Shown here: one piece after another, positions 26,455 through 34,959 of the stretch | How positions within the stretch are numbered: position 1 is the first letter of the stretch | How the letters are laid out: the number at the start of each line of letters is the position of its first letter | From: Lysinibacillus pakistanensis | GTDB lineage: Bacteria > Bacillota > Bacilli > Bacillales_A > Planococcaceae | Direction of reading: 5' to 3' | Length of the DNA: 64,000 nt | Assembly: GCF_030123245.1 (NCBI RefSeq) | Contig: NZ_CP126101.1 | Span: 184,501 to 248,500 of the forward strand | Program-made: the position numbers and the translations under genes | The notes under the pieces: generated by a model | Told to the model about the DNA's origin: nothing | Database searches by the model: none | The model's input: only the letters and a program-made list of their open reading frames with translations

Positions 26455-27642
26455 TTATAATTCAGCGTTAGATAAGAAGCCATGGACTGGAACAGGAAAG
26501 GGATTTGGATTTTTTCCGGTTAACATTAACAATGTTTCATCTAACATTCGATTAATGGCAATAGCAGAGTACTCAAACCAAGGATTCGATGGCAAAATAT
26601 ACACATGTCCATTTTTTATAGCTTGTAACTCTTTCCAACTATCAAGGTATTGTAAAGCGAGCCAATAATTTCGAGTGGCCGTATCGGGGCAAATGATGAA
26701 TAGCAAACGATCTGGATTTATGTCTAAAAGCTGTTCAAGAGTGATAAGCTCGTTACATGTTTCTTGTTGAGCATCAATAGGATGAAGCTGCAAATCTGTA
26801 AAAAGAACATTTTGAATTCCTTTATTACAATATAAAAATAATTGATCTCCACATAATCGGAGTACAGCAAAAGTATCCTTTCCAACCGCTCGTTTGATCT
26901 CTAGCTTTGCCTGTAATGCTTTTTGCTCGTACGTTTGAATGAAATGTTTACAAGCGCTCTGTTTGTTGATGGCGTCAGCTATTTCTGTTAATTGAGTTTT
27001 CCAATCCTTTGCTTTAATCGTCACATGTTTGACGCCAATTGATTCAAGCCAATGTAGCATTGATAGGGAGGGCTCCTCCTGAAAAATATGAATATCCGGC
27101 TTTGCAGATGCTAATTTTCTAAAGTTATCCTCCGATTCCGCATCAAATATATTTAAAGGCACATGAATTTTATCCTGGTAATGATTGTAATAATATGGAC
27201 TCCATTTAGCATTGAGTGGTGCAGCGACAGGTATTATTCCTAGTGCTAATAAATTCCCAATAGTGGACACAGAAAAAGTGGAGATACGCTGACGGGCTAT
27301 TTTGCTATAAGAGGATGGTGAAACTCCAACCTCCTTTTTAAATTTTCGACTGAAATAAAATTCGTCACTGTAGCCAACCTTACTAGCAATATCACGCAAC
27401 AATAAGTCAGTATCGCGAAGTAATTGTTTGGCATGTCCAATGCGTAACTCTGTTAAATAATCAGTAGCACTTTGCCCGAATTCCTTTTTAAATGCCTCCC
27501 CAAAATAGCTGGAACTGAGACCAGAAATGAAAGCTAAATGATCAATCGTTAGAGGCTGATGATGGTGTTTTGCAATATAATTTCGGATATCCTTTAATGA
27601 TATTTGAGTTGTCATCATATCTGTAGCACTTTCTGTTTTCAT
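26455..27642 (-). CDS. AraC-family regulator fused to a siderophore-binding-protein domain (Btr-like)
   Basis: A 395-aa cytosolic protein. The N-terminal AraC DNA-binding domain (about 15-112) has two helix-turn-helix motifs (IDHLAFISGLSSSYFGEAFKK and LLRDIASKVGYSDEFYFSRKF as pieces), followed directly by a periplasmic-binding-protein-like domain (about 125-390; LLALGIIPVAAP, LASAKPDIHIF, LLDINPDRLLFI). Here the HTH is N-terminal, without the additional upstream sensor segment of Bacillus subtilis Btr. Such fusions activate siderophore uptake genes when the ferric siderophore binds the sensor. AGAGGTGAC gives the ribosome site. It sits between another fused regulator and the FeuA-like operon it probably controls. 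Confidence 0.88.
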   Translation of the reverse strand: MKTESATDMMTTQISLKDIRNYIAKHHHQPLTIDHLAFISGLSSSYFGEAFKKEFGQSATDYLTELRIGHAKQLLRDTDLLLRDIASKVGYSDEFYFSRKFKKEVGVSPSSYSKIARQRISTFSVSTIGNLLALGIIPVAAPLNAKWSPYYYNHYQDKIHVPLNIFDAESEDNFRKLASAKPDIHIFQEEPSLSMLHWLESIGVKHVTIKAKDWKTQLTEIADAINKQSACKHFIQTYEQKALQAKLEIKRAVGKDTFAVLRLCGDQLFLYCNKGIQNVLFTDLQLHPIDAQQETCNELITLEQLLDINPDRLLFIICPDTATRNYWLALQYLDSWKELQAIKNGHVYILPSNPWFEYSAIAINRMLDETLLMLTGKNPNPFPVPVHGFLSNAEL

Positions 27643-27677
27643 GTTAACAAGTCACCTCTTATATGTTAGTGTGAAAA

Positions 27678-29309
27678 TTATTTTATATTAACCAATAGCT
27701 TCGGTAATGCACCCAGTAATTTCTCTCTTGTAAAGGCATCGTTGTAATTCCATTTTGTTGCGTCAATCAAATAAGCGTGGTTATTTTGAACAGCAGAAAG
27801 TTCTTTCCAACTATCACTTTTAAGCAGTTCCATAGTTGCTATTTGCGATTCAAGCTGGTCAGATAATAGCATAAAAATTCGATCACCAGCGTACTGAGGT
27901 AAGTGATCAATTGGGATTTCCTTATAGCCCTTCCCAGCTTGTAGTAATTTTTTTACTTGTCTATGAGGCTGGAATCCATATGGATGAAAAAGCGCGGGCG
28001 ATAGACCTGTACAGCCCATAACAAATAGCCGTTTACCGTGGTCAAAAGTTAAAACTGTAGCCGTTTCACCAGGCTTTACAACTTTTTGTAGCTGTAGCCA
28101 CATTGTATTTTCTTGTAGTCTAAAATGTGTTAGCCAATCTTCTGCTCGTTGTTGTTGCCCAAGCCACTGCCCTAGTAGAAGAATGCGTTCGTCCAAGGAA
28201 TCCCAGGAATTGAGTGTAATGGTTGGAGCAATAGATGATAAAGACTGATATTGCTGCTCGTCATTATTTGTAAAGATAATTAAATCTGGATTCAGCTTTG
28301 AAGATTTTTCAATGTTAATTGGAAATGCCACATCTTGCACATTAGGTACGTGATTTTTATAAAATGATTTGCTAATAGATTTTTTGTCACCACCTATTGG
28401 TTGTACATTAAAAATCAACATATCCCCAAACGTTTCTCCATGATAAATAATTCGATGAGGTGAGACAGGAATTTCTACCTCATGCCCTGTCCAATCTTTA
28501 ACAAAAGTCCTTTGCTTATATTGACGAGCGAACTGCTTTGGCGGAATGCCAACGATCTGTCGAAAGCGGCGATTAAAATAATATTCATCATCAAATCCAA
28601 CCTGTTGGGCAATATCTTTTAAAGGTTCATTTGTTTGTAGGAGTAATTCCTTTGCGTTTTTTAGGCGTAAATCTGTTATATAATCCAATGGCCTTTTCCC
28701 AGTTAAGGTTTGGAAGATTGCACTGTATTGCCATTGGGCGATATGGGCTAAATCAGCGAGTTTTTTTACTGGTAAAGACTGCTGATAATACTTATGTATA
28801 TAGTCAATTGTTTGTTCAACAGCCTTTGTAATATTTACTTGGTAATCCATATGAAGCTGATGTTCAAATAATAAATGTAATAATTCATACAAGACCACTT
28901 GTTGTTTAAGATAATCCGAGTGAGGCTTCATAGCATATAAATCCTCTGTTAGTCGAGTAAAGCGGGTAGCCGGGTATAACGTATATTCCACTTGCTCAGA
29001 AAAAATGGGTTCTATATATGGAGAAGGGCCTTGTACTAACTGAAAAGCTGAAAAGGAAATTTTATAGAAACGAAAATCTTTAGTTATACCCGATAAATCA
29101 ATTATTGAATGAGGCTGTACAAGGAAAATTTTACCCTTAGTCACAAGATAGGGAATATCATCAATCGTTAACGTTCCACAACCATCCGTAAAAAGAATAA
29201 TAGTATGATGAGAGGTTGAAATAAACGGATAGCTCTGTGTAATACAGTCAATAGCTTCTAAATGAAAAAGTAAGTCTTTGGTAAAAGAAGTTGAATTTTT
29301 ATCTTCCAT
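27678..29309 (-). CDS. AraC-family regulator with N-terminal cupin-like and C-terminal siderophore-binding domains (Btr-like)
   Basis: About 543 aa. The start at 29309 (MEDKNSTSF) is chosen for its AAAGGAAG site; the longer frame begins beyond the Fur box. Layout: an N-terminal AraC cupin-like sensor (about 10-150), a double HTH (about 160-255; VKKLADLAHIAQWQYSAIF, LKDIAQQVGFDDEYYFNRRF), then a binding-protein-like domain (about 265-540). The last domain is strikingly similar to the neighbouring lipoprotein at 29409-30365: both contain HEVEIP, IYHGE, FPINIEK, RLFVM and GDRIF in the same order. The sensor and lipoprotein therefore probably recognise the same ligand. A Fur box lies just upstream. 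Confidence 0.88.
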   Translation of the reverse strand: MEDKNSTSFTKDLLFHLEAIDCITQSYPFISTSHHTIILFTDGCGTLTIDDIPYLVTKGKIFLVQPHSIIDLSGITKDFRFYKISFSAFQLVQGPSPYIEPIFSEQVEYTLYPATRFTRLTEDLYAMKPHSDYLKQQVVLYELLHLLFEHQLHMDYQVNITKAVEQTIDYIHKYYQQSLPVKKLADLAHIAQWQYSAIFQTLTGKRPLDYITDLRLKNAKELLLQTNEPLKDIAQQVGFDDEYYFNRRFRQIVGIPPKQFARQYKQRTFVKDWTGHEVEIPVSPHRIIYHGETFGDMLIFNVQPIGGDKKSISKSFYKNHVPNVQDVAFPINIEKSSKLNPDLIIFTNNDEQQYQSLSSIAPTITLNSWDSLDERILLLGQWLGQQQRAEDWLTHFRLQENTMWLQLQKVVKPGETATVLTFDHGKRLFVMGCTGLSPALFHPYGFQPHRQVKKLLQAGKGYKEIPIDHLPQYAGDRIFMLLSDQLESQIATMELLKSDSWKELSAVQNNHAYLIDATKWNYNDAFTREKLLGALPKLLVNIK

Positions 29310-29328
29310 TAGTGACTTCCTTTCTAAA

Positions 29329-29343
29329 TGAAAATCATTATCA
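29329..29343 (-). promoter_or_regulatory. Fur box upstream of fused AraC regulator
   Basis: TGAAAATCATTATCA matches the 7-1-7 Fur consensus with one mismatch. It lies 20 bp ahead of the chosen ATG. Confidence 0.8.
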
Positions 29344-29368
29344 ATTAACTGTATTGTATAAAAAGTAA

Positions 29369-29399
29369 AGAGACATTTCAACAAAGATGAAATGTCTCT
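29369..29399 (-). terminator. Terminator after lipoprotein gene 29409-30365
   Basis: AGAGACATTTCA (29369-29380) and TGAAATGTCTCT (29388-29399) form a perfect 12-bp stem. T-rich sequence follows on the minus strand. It insulates the lipoprotein gene from the regulator downstream. Confidence 0.75.
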
Positions 29400-29408
29400 C
29401 TCTTTTAT

Positions 29409-30365
29409 TTATTTTTTTAGCATATTTGGTAGTTCAGTTAGCAGCCATTCTCTAGTTGAGGCATCACTATCAGCTTTTCGAATGTCAATTGTGTAGACAT
29501 GCCCATTTTTTACAGCAGGGAGCCCCTTCCAAATTGGACTTTCCATCATTTCCTTTGTAGACTGTTTCGCTTCATCAGGTACTGGCGTAAGGATGAAAAT
29601 TCGATCTCCTGTATACTCAGGAAGAAGCTCTGTGGAGATTTCAGCAAATCCTGTCCCTTCATCTAGGATTTGTTGTATGTTGTCGCCAGACTTTAAGACA
29701 TTGGAGTCGTAAAGAACCTGTGAAAGACCTGCACGTGCCATCACAAACAGTCGATCCCCAGGATAGTAGGTTAAAACAGATGCCGTTTCATTTTCTTTTA
29801 AAACTCCTTCGTCAACTAAGGATTTCCACATTGTATCTGCCTTCGCTTTATAATTACTGAGCCATTTTTCTGCCTCTTCCTTCTTGTTTAATATATCTCC
29901 AAGTTCTGTTAAACGCTGCTCTAAAGGTGCAAAGGTATCGAATACAATAGTTGGTGCCACTTTGGATAGCTGTTCATAGATCTTTTCATCTGAAGTCGCA
30001 ACAATAATAAGGTCTGGTTTTAGTTCAAGTGTTTTCTCAATATTGATTGGGAAACCGACATCTTCTACATTATGTACTTCTTTCTCCCATGCATAATCAG
30101 TAATCCAGGAGAAACCTGCACCTACTGTTTGGGCATCTAATGCGACAATATCACCATAGCCCTCGCCATGATAAATCACTCGCTTTGGTTCTAGTGGGAT
30201 TTCCACCTCATGATTTAAATAGTCTTTATAAACACGTACTTTGCTTTCAGTCGGTTGTTCTTCCTCTTTTTTTGCTGTTTCATTTTTGGAGCTACAAGCA
30301 GCTAGTACTAATCCTAAAGTTAGCAATACGCTACAAAGGAGCATATATTTATTAAACGTTTTCAT
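29409..30365 (-). CDS. Iron-siderophore substrate-binding lipoprotein
   Basis: A 318-aa lipoprotein with lipobox VLAAC (Cys24) after a typical hydrophobic signal. Class III binding-protein fold: YKDYLNHEVEIPLEPKRV near 45, ELKPDLIIVATSD near 113, APTIVFDTF, and the C-terminal PAVKNGHVYTIDI near 285. GGAGG lies before the ATG. A strong Fur box sits about 30 bp upstream. It is a single-gene unit, divergent from the MFS gene. Clear paralogy with the sensor domain of the regulator 27678-29309 suggests ligand sharing. No permease is adjacent. Confidence 0.9.
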   Translation of the reverse strand: MKTFNKYMLLCSVLLTLGLVLAACSSKNETAKKEEEQPTESKVRVYKDYLNHEVEIPLEPKRVIYHGEGYGDIVALDAQTVGAGFSWITDYAWEKEVHNVEDVGFPINIEKTLELKPDLIIVATSDEKIYEQLSKVAPTIVFDTFAPLEQRLTELGDILNKKEEAEKWLSNYKAKADTMWKSLVDEGVLKENETASVLTYYPGDRLFVMARAGLSQVLYDSNVLKSGDNIQQILDEGTGFAEISTELLPEYTGDRIFILTPVPDEAKQSTKEMMESPIWKGLPAVKNGHVYTIDIRKADSDASTREWLLTELPNMLKK

Positions 30366-30393
30366 ACCTAGTCCTCCGAAATAGTATTTAATA

Positions 30394-30412
30394 GATAATG
30401 AGAATCATTATC
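30394..30412 (-). promoter_or_regulatory. Fur box upstream of siderophore-binding lipoprotein gene
   Basis: GATAATGAGAATCATTATC: perfect 8-bp arms (GATAATGA/TCATTATC) around GAA, the classical 19-bp Fur box. The remaining gap to the divergent MFS gene (30413-30601) holds only a 63-codon frame without a ribosome site. Confidence 0.88.
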
Positions 30413-30601
30413 GACATTAGTTAGCATAATGGAGCAAGTTAACTTTCACAATGGAGAAATGAAAGAAGCTCCATTAATTTTTATCCAAAATTTAATTGAT
30501 GACCATGTAGGTTTTGGAAGTAAAATCCGTGTAACCGTTAAATTATCCGCCAATTGGTGGAGAACGATATTTAAAAAGATTAAAATAACCATGTTTCTAA
30601 A

Positions 30602-30616
30602 TGATAATAATTATCA
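30602..30616 (+). promoter_or_regulatory. Fur box upstream of MFS transporter gene
   Basis: TGATAATAATTATCA is a perfect match to the 7-1-7 consensus, about 20 bp before the ATG. Confidence 0.88.
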
Positions 30617-30637
30617 ATGAGGGGAGGATGAAGGTAA

Positions 30638-31807
30638 ATGAGGAATTTTTGGCTGTTTGTTACAACTGGTATGTTATTGATTGTCACAACGACAGGGTTT
30701 GCACGTATGGCCTATGGTATTATCTTACCCTTTATGCAGCAGGGGCTATCACTGTCAACAACACAATCCGGGCTACTTGGAACAATGCTTTTTCTAGGCT
30801 ATTTGCTAACAGTAGGGCTTTCGGGAATGCTATCAATGCGCATTGGTGCAAAAAATGTTCTGCTCGTTGGAGGATGCCTTGTTATTTTAGGCTTGGGAGG
30901 TCTAGTATTTGTCACAGGCTTTTGTTGGTCGTCTATCACTTTGTTCTTAGCAGGGGCTGGAAGTGCATTAGTTTATACACCTTTACTATCGATAGCCGTT
31001 AGCCTGTATCCAAAGAAACGAGGCACTGTGATGGGACTGTTAATGAGCGGAGCTGGTATTGGGATGCTATTTTCAGGCTTACTCGTGCCATTCATGCTAC
31101 AGCAATTTCCAGAGCTAGGTTGGAGAGGAGCTTGGTTAATATTAGCAATCATGACCATTGTAGTAGTGTTGTTAGCATATTGGGTAATAAAGCAACCACA
31201 GGCTATAGCTGAAAAGAGTACTACTCGGGATAGTAACGCTTCTTGGCGAAGTAAGGAGCTGTATATGATTACAGGTTTGTATTTCGCTGTTGGACTAGTC
31301 TATCTTATCCCTAATCTATATCAAACAAGCTATATGAAGGAGCTTGGCATCTCAACTGCTACAGCAGGCTCTATCTATGCAATTGCAGGTATCGTTTCTA
31401 TTGGCGGAGCTCCATTTTGGGGAATGTTGGCTGATAAAATTGGTGTAAAAAAAGCTTTGATAGCAGCATTGCTATTATCTGTTATAGGAGATCTCCTTCC
31501 AATTATGCGAGAAAATACAGGAGGGTTTATATTATCCTCCATTATCTGGAGCTCTTCACTTGGTGGAGTTCTTGTTTTGATTCAAATGAAGGCTAGCCAG
31601 CAGGTGTCACCTTCGTATGTAGCATCCGCTATAGGTTTTATTTCCATTTTCTATGCTGTGGGTCAAATGATGGGGCCAGGAATTGCAGGCTGGCTTATTG
31701 AGTATGCAGGAGGATTTAAAATGGCTTATGGCTTTGGTGCAATCGTATTCTTTATCACACTACTTCTGTCAACTGTTCTTAAAGGTGAAAATATACAGGA
31801 ACAATAG
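30638..31807 (+). CDS. MFS transporter (YbfB/YjiJ-like), candidate siderophore exporter
   Basis: A 389-aa polytopic protein with about 12 transmembrane segments. The MFS signature loop is seen as ADKIGVKKA (second half) and MRIGAKN (first half). The N-terminus GFARMAYGIILPFM resembles the YbfB/YjiJ group. GGGGAGG precedes the ATG. A perfect Fur box just upstream and the siderophore gene neighbourhood make export of a siderophore or uptake of a xenosiderophore plausible, but no substrate motif supports it. Confidence 0.82.
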   Translation: MRNFWLFVTTGMLLIVTTTGFARMAYGIILPFMQQGLSLSTTQSGLLGTMLFLGYLLTVGLSGMLSMRIGAKNVLLVGGCLVILGLGGLVFVTGFCWSSITLFLAGAGSALVYTPLLSIAVSLYPKKRGTVMGLLMSGAGIGMLFSGLLVPFMLQQFPELGWRGAWLILAIMTIVVVLLAYWVIKQPQAIAEKSTTRDSNASWRSKELYMITGLYFAVGLVYLIPNLYQTSYMKELGISTATAGSIYAIAGIVSIGGAPFWGMLADKIGVKKALIAALLLSVIGDLLPIMRENTGGFILSSIIWSSSLGGVLVLIQMKASQQVSPSYVASAIGFISIFYAVGQMMGPGIAGWLIEYAGGFKMAYGFGAIVFFITLLLSTVLKGENIQEQ

Positions 31808-31812
31808 TCCTA

Positions 31813-31850
31813 GCGGATGTCACGTATTCACGCTAAGGCATAATTGATAG
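31813..31850 (+). repeat. Short dispersed repeat, deleted copy (GCGGATGTCACG family)
   Basis: Starts GCGGATGTCACG and ends in CGCTAAGGCATAATTGATAG, matching both ends of the longer copy at 37501-37587 while lacking its middle. It lies directly behind the MFS gene. Confidence 0.5.
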
Positions 31851-31888
31851 CTAAAAGTAGCTCTGTTTGCTATACTTTGGTTAATTAT

Positions 31889-31903
31889 TGATAATCATTC
31901 TCA
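31889..31903 (+). promoter_or_regulatory. Fur box upstream of PchR-like regulator
   Basis: TGATAATCATTCTCA matches the Fur 7-1-7 consensus with one mismatch, 30 bp ahead of the chosen start. Confidence 0.82.
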
Positions 31904-31933
31904 ATAAAGAACTGAAGGATGGTGACAACCTCA

Positions 31934-32932
31934 ATGAAAGTTGATTTTCATCAAAATTTTAATCGTTTTTATCATGCATTCAAAATATTGAATCCACAGG
32001 AAATACCAAAAGATTATATGGCTTTTCAGTCAAGTGTAAAAGATGGAGCTATTCATCGACTTAGCCCTCGTCAGGATTTGGAAGTGGTCGTTTCTGATTA
32101 TTCATTTTATAAAGAGCATCGAATGGATATGCTTACAGCCAAACCTATGGTAGAAATTAGCTTCTGTCTTCAAGGAACAAGGGAAGTTCAAATTTCGGGT
32201 TGTACCTATGAAATAACTGCAGAGACATGTTCATTACAATTTATTGAACAAGTAGAGGCTAGTTTTTTATTCAATAAAAATGAAGCTTATCAAATGGTTG
32301 GTATTGGTATTCCAGTTTCAACCTTTAATCATTATATGGATAAGATAGATGGTATCGGTGAGAGTTCTTTAAATTTTCATAAAGTTCTTAAAGGGACCTC
32401 CTATCGCCTGTTTCAGGAAAAAATTGATGCTATTGATACCCTTATTTTAAAACAAATGTTGCATGGTATAGCTGCTAAAAAAATGACAAATTTAGAGCTT
32501 GAATATACTGTTTTACAACTGTTAATAAGAACATTTCAAACTTTTCTCAGCCACCCTATTAATCAAACGGAATTCTCAAATAGTGACAGGGAAAAGATAC
32601 GTCAAGCACAGGCCATTATAATTGAAAATATGATGAATCCACCCTCCTTAATGGAATTGTCGCGTTTAATCGGGTTAAATGATTTTAAATTAAAAAAGGG
32701 CTTTAAAGAAATGTTCGGCACAACAGTGTTTGGCTATTTACGTGAGAAACGTTTAGAGAAGGCTAATTATTTACTACAAAATGGCTCAATGAATGTAACA
32801 GAGGTTGCCTATACAGTGGGCTATTCCAATCTAAGCTATTTTGCTGAAGCGTTTAAGAGGAAGTATGGAAAAAATCCTAAAGAGGTATTAAAGAAATTTT
32901 CTCAGCCTTTTACCGAGAGGAACAATCTATGA
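31934..32932 (+). CDS. AraC-family regulator, PchR-like
   Basis: A 332-aa regulator with a variable N-terminal sensor (about 1-215) and C-terminal AraC HTH pair (about 225-325). The helix text LIGLNDFKLKKGFKEMFG and TEVAYTVGYSNLSYFAEAF is typical of PchR-type siderophore regulators. ATG 31934 is favoured (GGTGAC 8 nt upstream) over 31919. It is paralogous to 40134-41087. Fur box upstream. A 35-codon frame overlaps its stop (ATGA). Confidence 0.88.
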   Translation: MKVDFHQNFNRFYHAFKILNPQEIPKDYMAFQSSVKDGAIHRLSPRQDLEVVVSDYSFYKEHRMDMLTAKPMVEISFCLQGTREVQISGCTYEITAETCSLQFIEQVEASFLFNKNEAYQMVGIGIPVSTFNHYMDKIDGIGESSLNFHKVLKGTSYRLFQEKIDAIDTLILKQMLHGIAAKKMTNLELEYTVLQLLIRTFQTFLSHPINQTEFSNSDREKIRQAQAIIIENMMNPPSLMELSRLIGLNDFKLKKGFKEMFGTTVFGYLREKRLEKANYLLQNGSMNVTEVAYTVGYSNLSYFAEAFKRKYGKNPKEVLKKFSQPFTERNNL

Positions 32933-33036
32933 AAAACGTAGAAGATCAGCTAAAGATATGGGAGAAGAGTGATTTTCGGGTGAAAGATATTCGCTTGTTT
33001 CGATTGTTGAAGGATGAGATTTCCCAGCCTTATTAA
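32929..33036 (+). CDS. Possible 35-aa protein translationally coupled to the AraC gene
   Basis: The ATG overlaps the regulator stop (ATGA) and has GAGAGGAA at good spacing. The product (begins MKNVEDQLKIWEK, ends KDEISQPY) is charged and soluble. I do not recognise it. It may be a genuine microprotein or the head of a gene whose remainder is lost; the following 250 bp contain no further coding sequence, only weak hairpins and the next Fur box. Confidence 0.35.
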   Translation: MKNVEDQLKIWEKSDFRVKDIRLFRLLKDEISQPY

Positions 33037-33246
33037 ATGCCTACTAATGCCTTTCTCTGTTTTTAAAAAGGCGGAGCTGAGATGATAAGCTCTATCAAAT
33101 AAAATAATCGAGTGTCTTTCACTTTGGGAAAGGTACTTATACAGGCACTCAATACTATTGAATATTATTATTCTTTAAAAAGGAATTATCCATAATTCAT
33201 AAAGATGCCTAACTAGTTTGCTTTTTTAAATTCTACTTCATTATAA

Positions 33247-33261
33247 TGATAATCAATATCA
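33247..33261 (+). promoter_or_regulatory. Fur box upstream of fused AraC regulator 33290-34858
   Basis: TGATAATCAATATCA matches the Fur 7-1-7 consensus with one mismatch, shortly ahead of the AGGAGG site. Confidence 0.8.
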
Positions 33262-33289
33262 ATTTGACGTTTTAGGAGGATAGAAAAAG

Positions 33290-34858
33290 ATGTATATAGC
33301 AAACAGCCTACTTTCCCATATTTTTTATCAGCCTATACAAATAATTCATTTAGAAGATATGCTAGATACCTATAAACACTCATCTCCATTACCATGTATC
33401 ATCATCGTTTATGATGGTAGTGTTAGCTATACTCTTCAAAATCGGCAAATAGAGCTTCACGCTAGAACCATAATGTTTTGGGATCATATCAGTAATTTTC
33501 ATATTCCCAATAATAGCAATGTGAATGGAATAGTCATCGAGTATCGCCCGTTTGGAGTAAGAGAATCCAACTTATTTCAAGAAATCACCATGATTCAAGA
33601 TTGTTCGTATAAGATTATGAGTCTGGCATTGGAAATAGAGAAGGAAGAAAGGGCTATTAAAAAAACGCACCCATTCCGCCTACAGAAATTATTCGCTGAC
33701 TTGTTAGAGACGCTTTACACAGAATTACAAGAATCTATACAGCAAAAAGAAGAATCATGGATTGAAATGGCACTAGCATATATTCATTTGCATTTTCAGG
33801 AAGAATTGACGCGTGAACAAATGGCGAAAAAGGCTCAGGTGAGTCCAGAACATTTTTCGCGTACATTTCTTAAGCATACCGGTTATCCATTTACTAAATA
33901 CTTAACTTTACTAAGAGTCCGTGAATCCCAAAAAAAGCTATTGAGTGAAATGCCGAAATTGGATGACCTTGCGCGAGATGTTGGCTATCGAGAAGGTTCC
34001 TATTTAAGTAGGAAATTTAAACAGCTCGTTGGTGTATCGCCTTCAGTCTATAATCAAAAATCGAAACGTGTTGTTGCCCTGAACACAAATCATACAGCAT
34101 GTTTATTAGCTCTTGGGATTATGCCTGAATTAGGTGTATTTTCACCATATATTGAGAGCTTAAAGCCAGTTCCTCCTGTACATAAGCTAAAAGGTTATGA
34201 GTATGATGTTGTCACAAATTATGAGGAAATTATAGCGGCATGTCCAGACGTCATTATTAACTATACTGGTGAAAGAGAGAGAAAAGCATTCCTTTCGTTG
34301 GCACCTGTATTCGAGCTTCCGTGTATGCAGTTTAGCTGGCGAGAACAATTTCGCCTTATCGCAAGCATTGTTGATAAACAGGATTTAGTTGAAGAATGGC
34401 TTTATCAATATAATGAAAAGATAGCGGACTGTAATCATATCCTTGATCGACGGATTGGTCAAAGAGGTACTGCAATTGTCTGGGAGATAGGGAGCCATGC
34501 AGCCTATTGTCTAGATAGTAGCTATGGTAGGGGGAGTCAAATATTATATGACGATTTAGGATTCAGTCGACCGCATTCGATTGTTGGACATAGTATTAGG
34601 GAATCTGGTTTTTTTTCAGCCGAAATAGAAGAGCTTGTTCATTTTCCAGCAGATCATATTTTTATCACGGCTACTCCTAAGCAAGATTTTGAGAAAAAAC
34701 GTCTTATGCAGTTGCTACACTCAGAACAATGGCGGTCTATGGAGGCTGTTCGCAGGAAACAAGTGTATTTTATCAATCAGTATGAGTTATTTTATGGATA
34801 TGATCCATTGTCAACAGCCGCTCAGCTGAAAGAATTGATGAGAGAATTGACATCATAA
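33290..34858 (+). CDS. AraC-family regulator fused to siderophore-binding-protein domain (Btr-like)
   Basis: A 522-aa protein of three parts: an N-terminal cupin-like sensor (about 1-140), double HTH (about 160-255; MAKKAQVSPEHFSRTFLKH, LDDLARDVGYREGSYLSRKF), and a binding-protein-like domain (about 260-520) with LLALGIMPELGVF, ACPDVIINYTG and YGRGSQILYDDLGF. The last motif recurs as FGRGGQPVYQALGR in the lipoprotein encoded immediately downstream (34960-35892), so the two probably bind the same siderophore. GGAGGA gives the ribosome site. Fur box upstream. It should activate the downstream lipoprotein gene when iron is short and ligand is present (inference). Confidence 0.88.
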   Translation: MYIANSLLSHIFYQPIQIIHLEDMLDTYKHSSPLPCIIIVYDGSVSYTLQNRQIELHARTIMFWDHISNFHIPNNSNVNGIVIEYRPFGVRESNLFQEITMIQDCSYKIMSLALEIEKEERAIKKTHPFRLQKLFADLLETLYTELQESIQQKEESWIEMALAYIHLHFQEELTREQMAKKAQVSPEHFSRTFLKHTGYPFTKYLTLLRVRESQKKLLSEMPKLDDLARDVGYREGSYLSRKFKQLVGVSPSVYNQKSKRVVALNTNHTACLLALGIMPELGVFSPYIESLKPVPPVHKLKGYEYDVVTNYEEIIAACPDVIINYTGERERKAFLSLAPVFELPCMQFSWREQFRLIASIVDKQDLVEEWLYQYNEKIADCNHILDRRIGQRGTAIVWEIGSHAAYCLDSSYGRGSQILYDDLGFSRPHSIVGHSIRESGFFSAEIEELVHFPADHIFITATPKQDFEKKRLMQLLHSEQWRSMEAVRRKQVYFINQYELFYGYDPLSTAAQLKELMRELTS

Positions 34859-34920
34859 AAGTACATGGCGATAGATCACTTTCATGCATGGACATTTATA
34901 GTATACTCTTCTACAATAAA

Positions 34921-34935
34921 TGAGAATTGTTATCA
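34921..34935 (+). promoter_or_regulatory. Fur box upstream of lipoprotein gene 34960-35892
   Basis: TGAGAATTGTTATCA matches the 7-1-7 Fur consensus with two mismatches, 25 bp ahead of the TTG start. Confidence 0.75.
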
Positions 34936-34959
34936 TTTACGTTGTATGGAGGGATAATA

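Noticed and set aside
30429..30620. 63-codon frame between divergent lipoprotein and MFS genes
   Set aside because: No ribosome site, runs through the Fur box and MFS promoter, and the product resembles nothing.
34927..34959. Longer N-terminus of lipoprotein 34960-35892
   Set aside because: It would begin inside the Fur box; TTG 34960 has a GGAGGG site and gives a normal lipoprotein signal.
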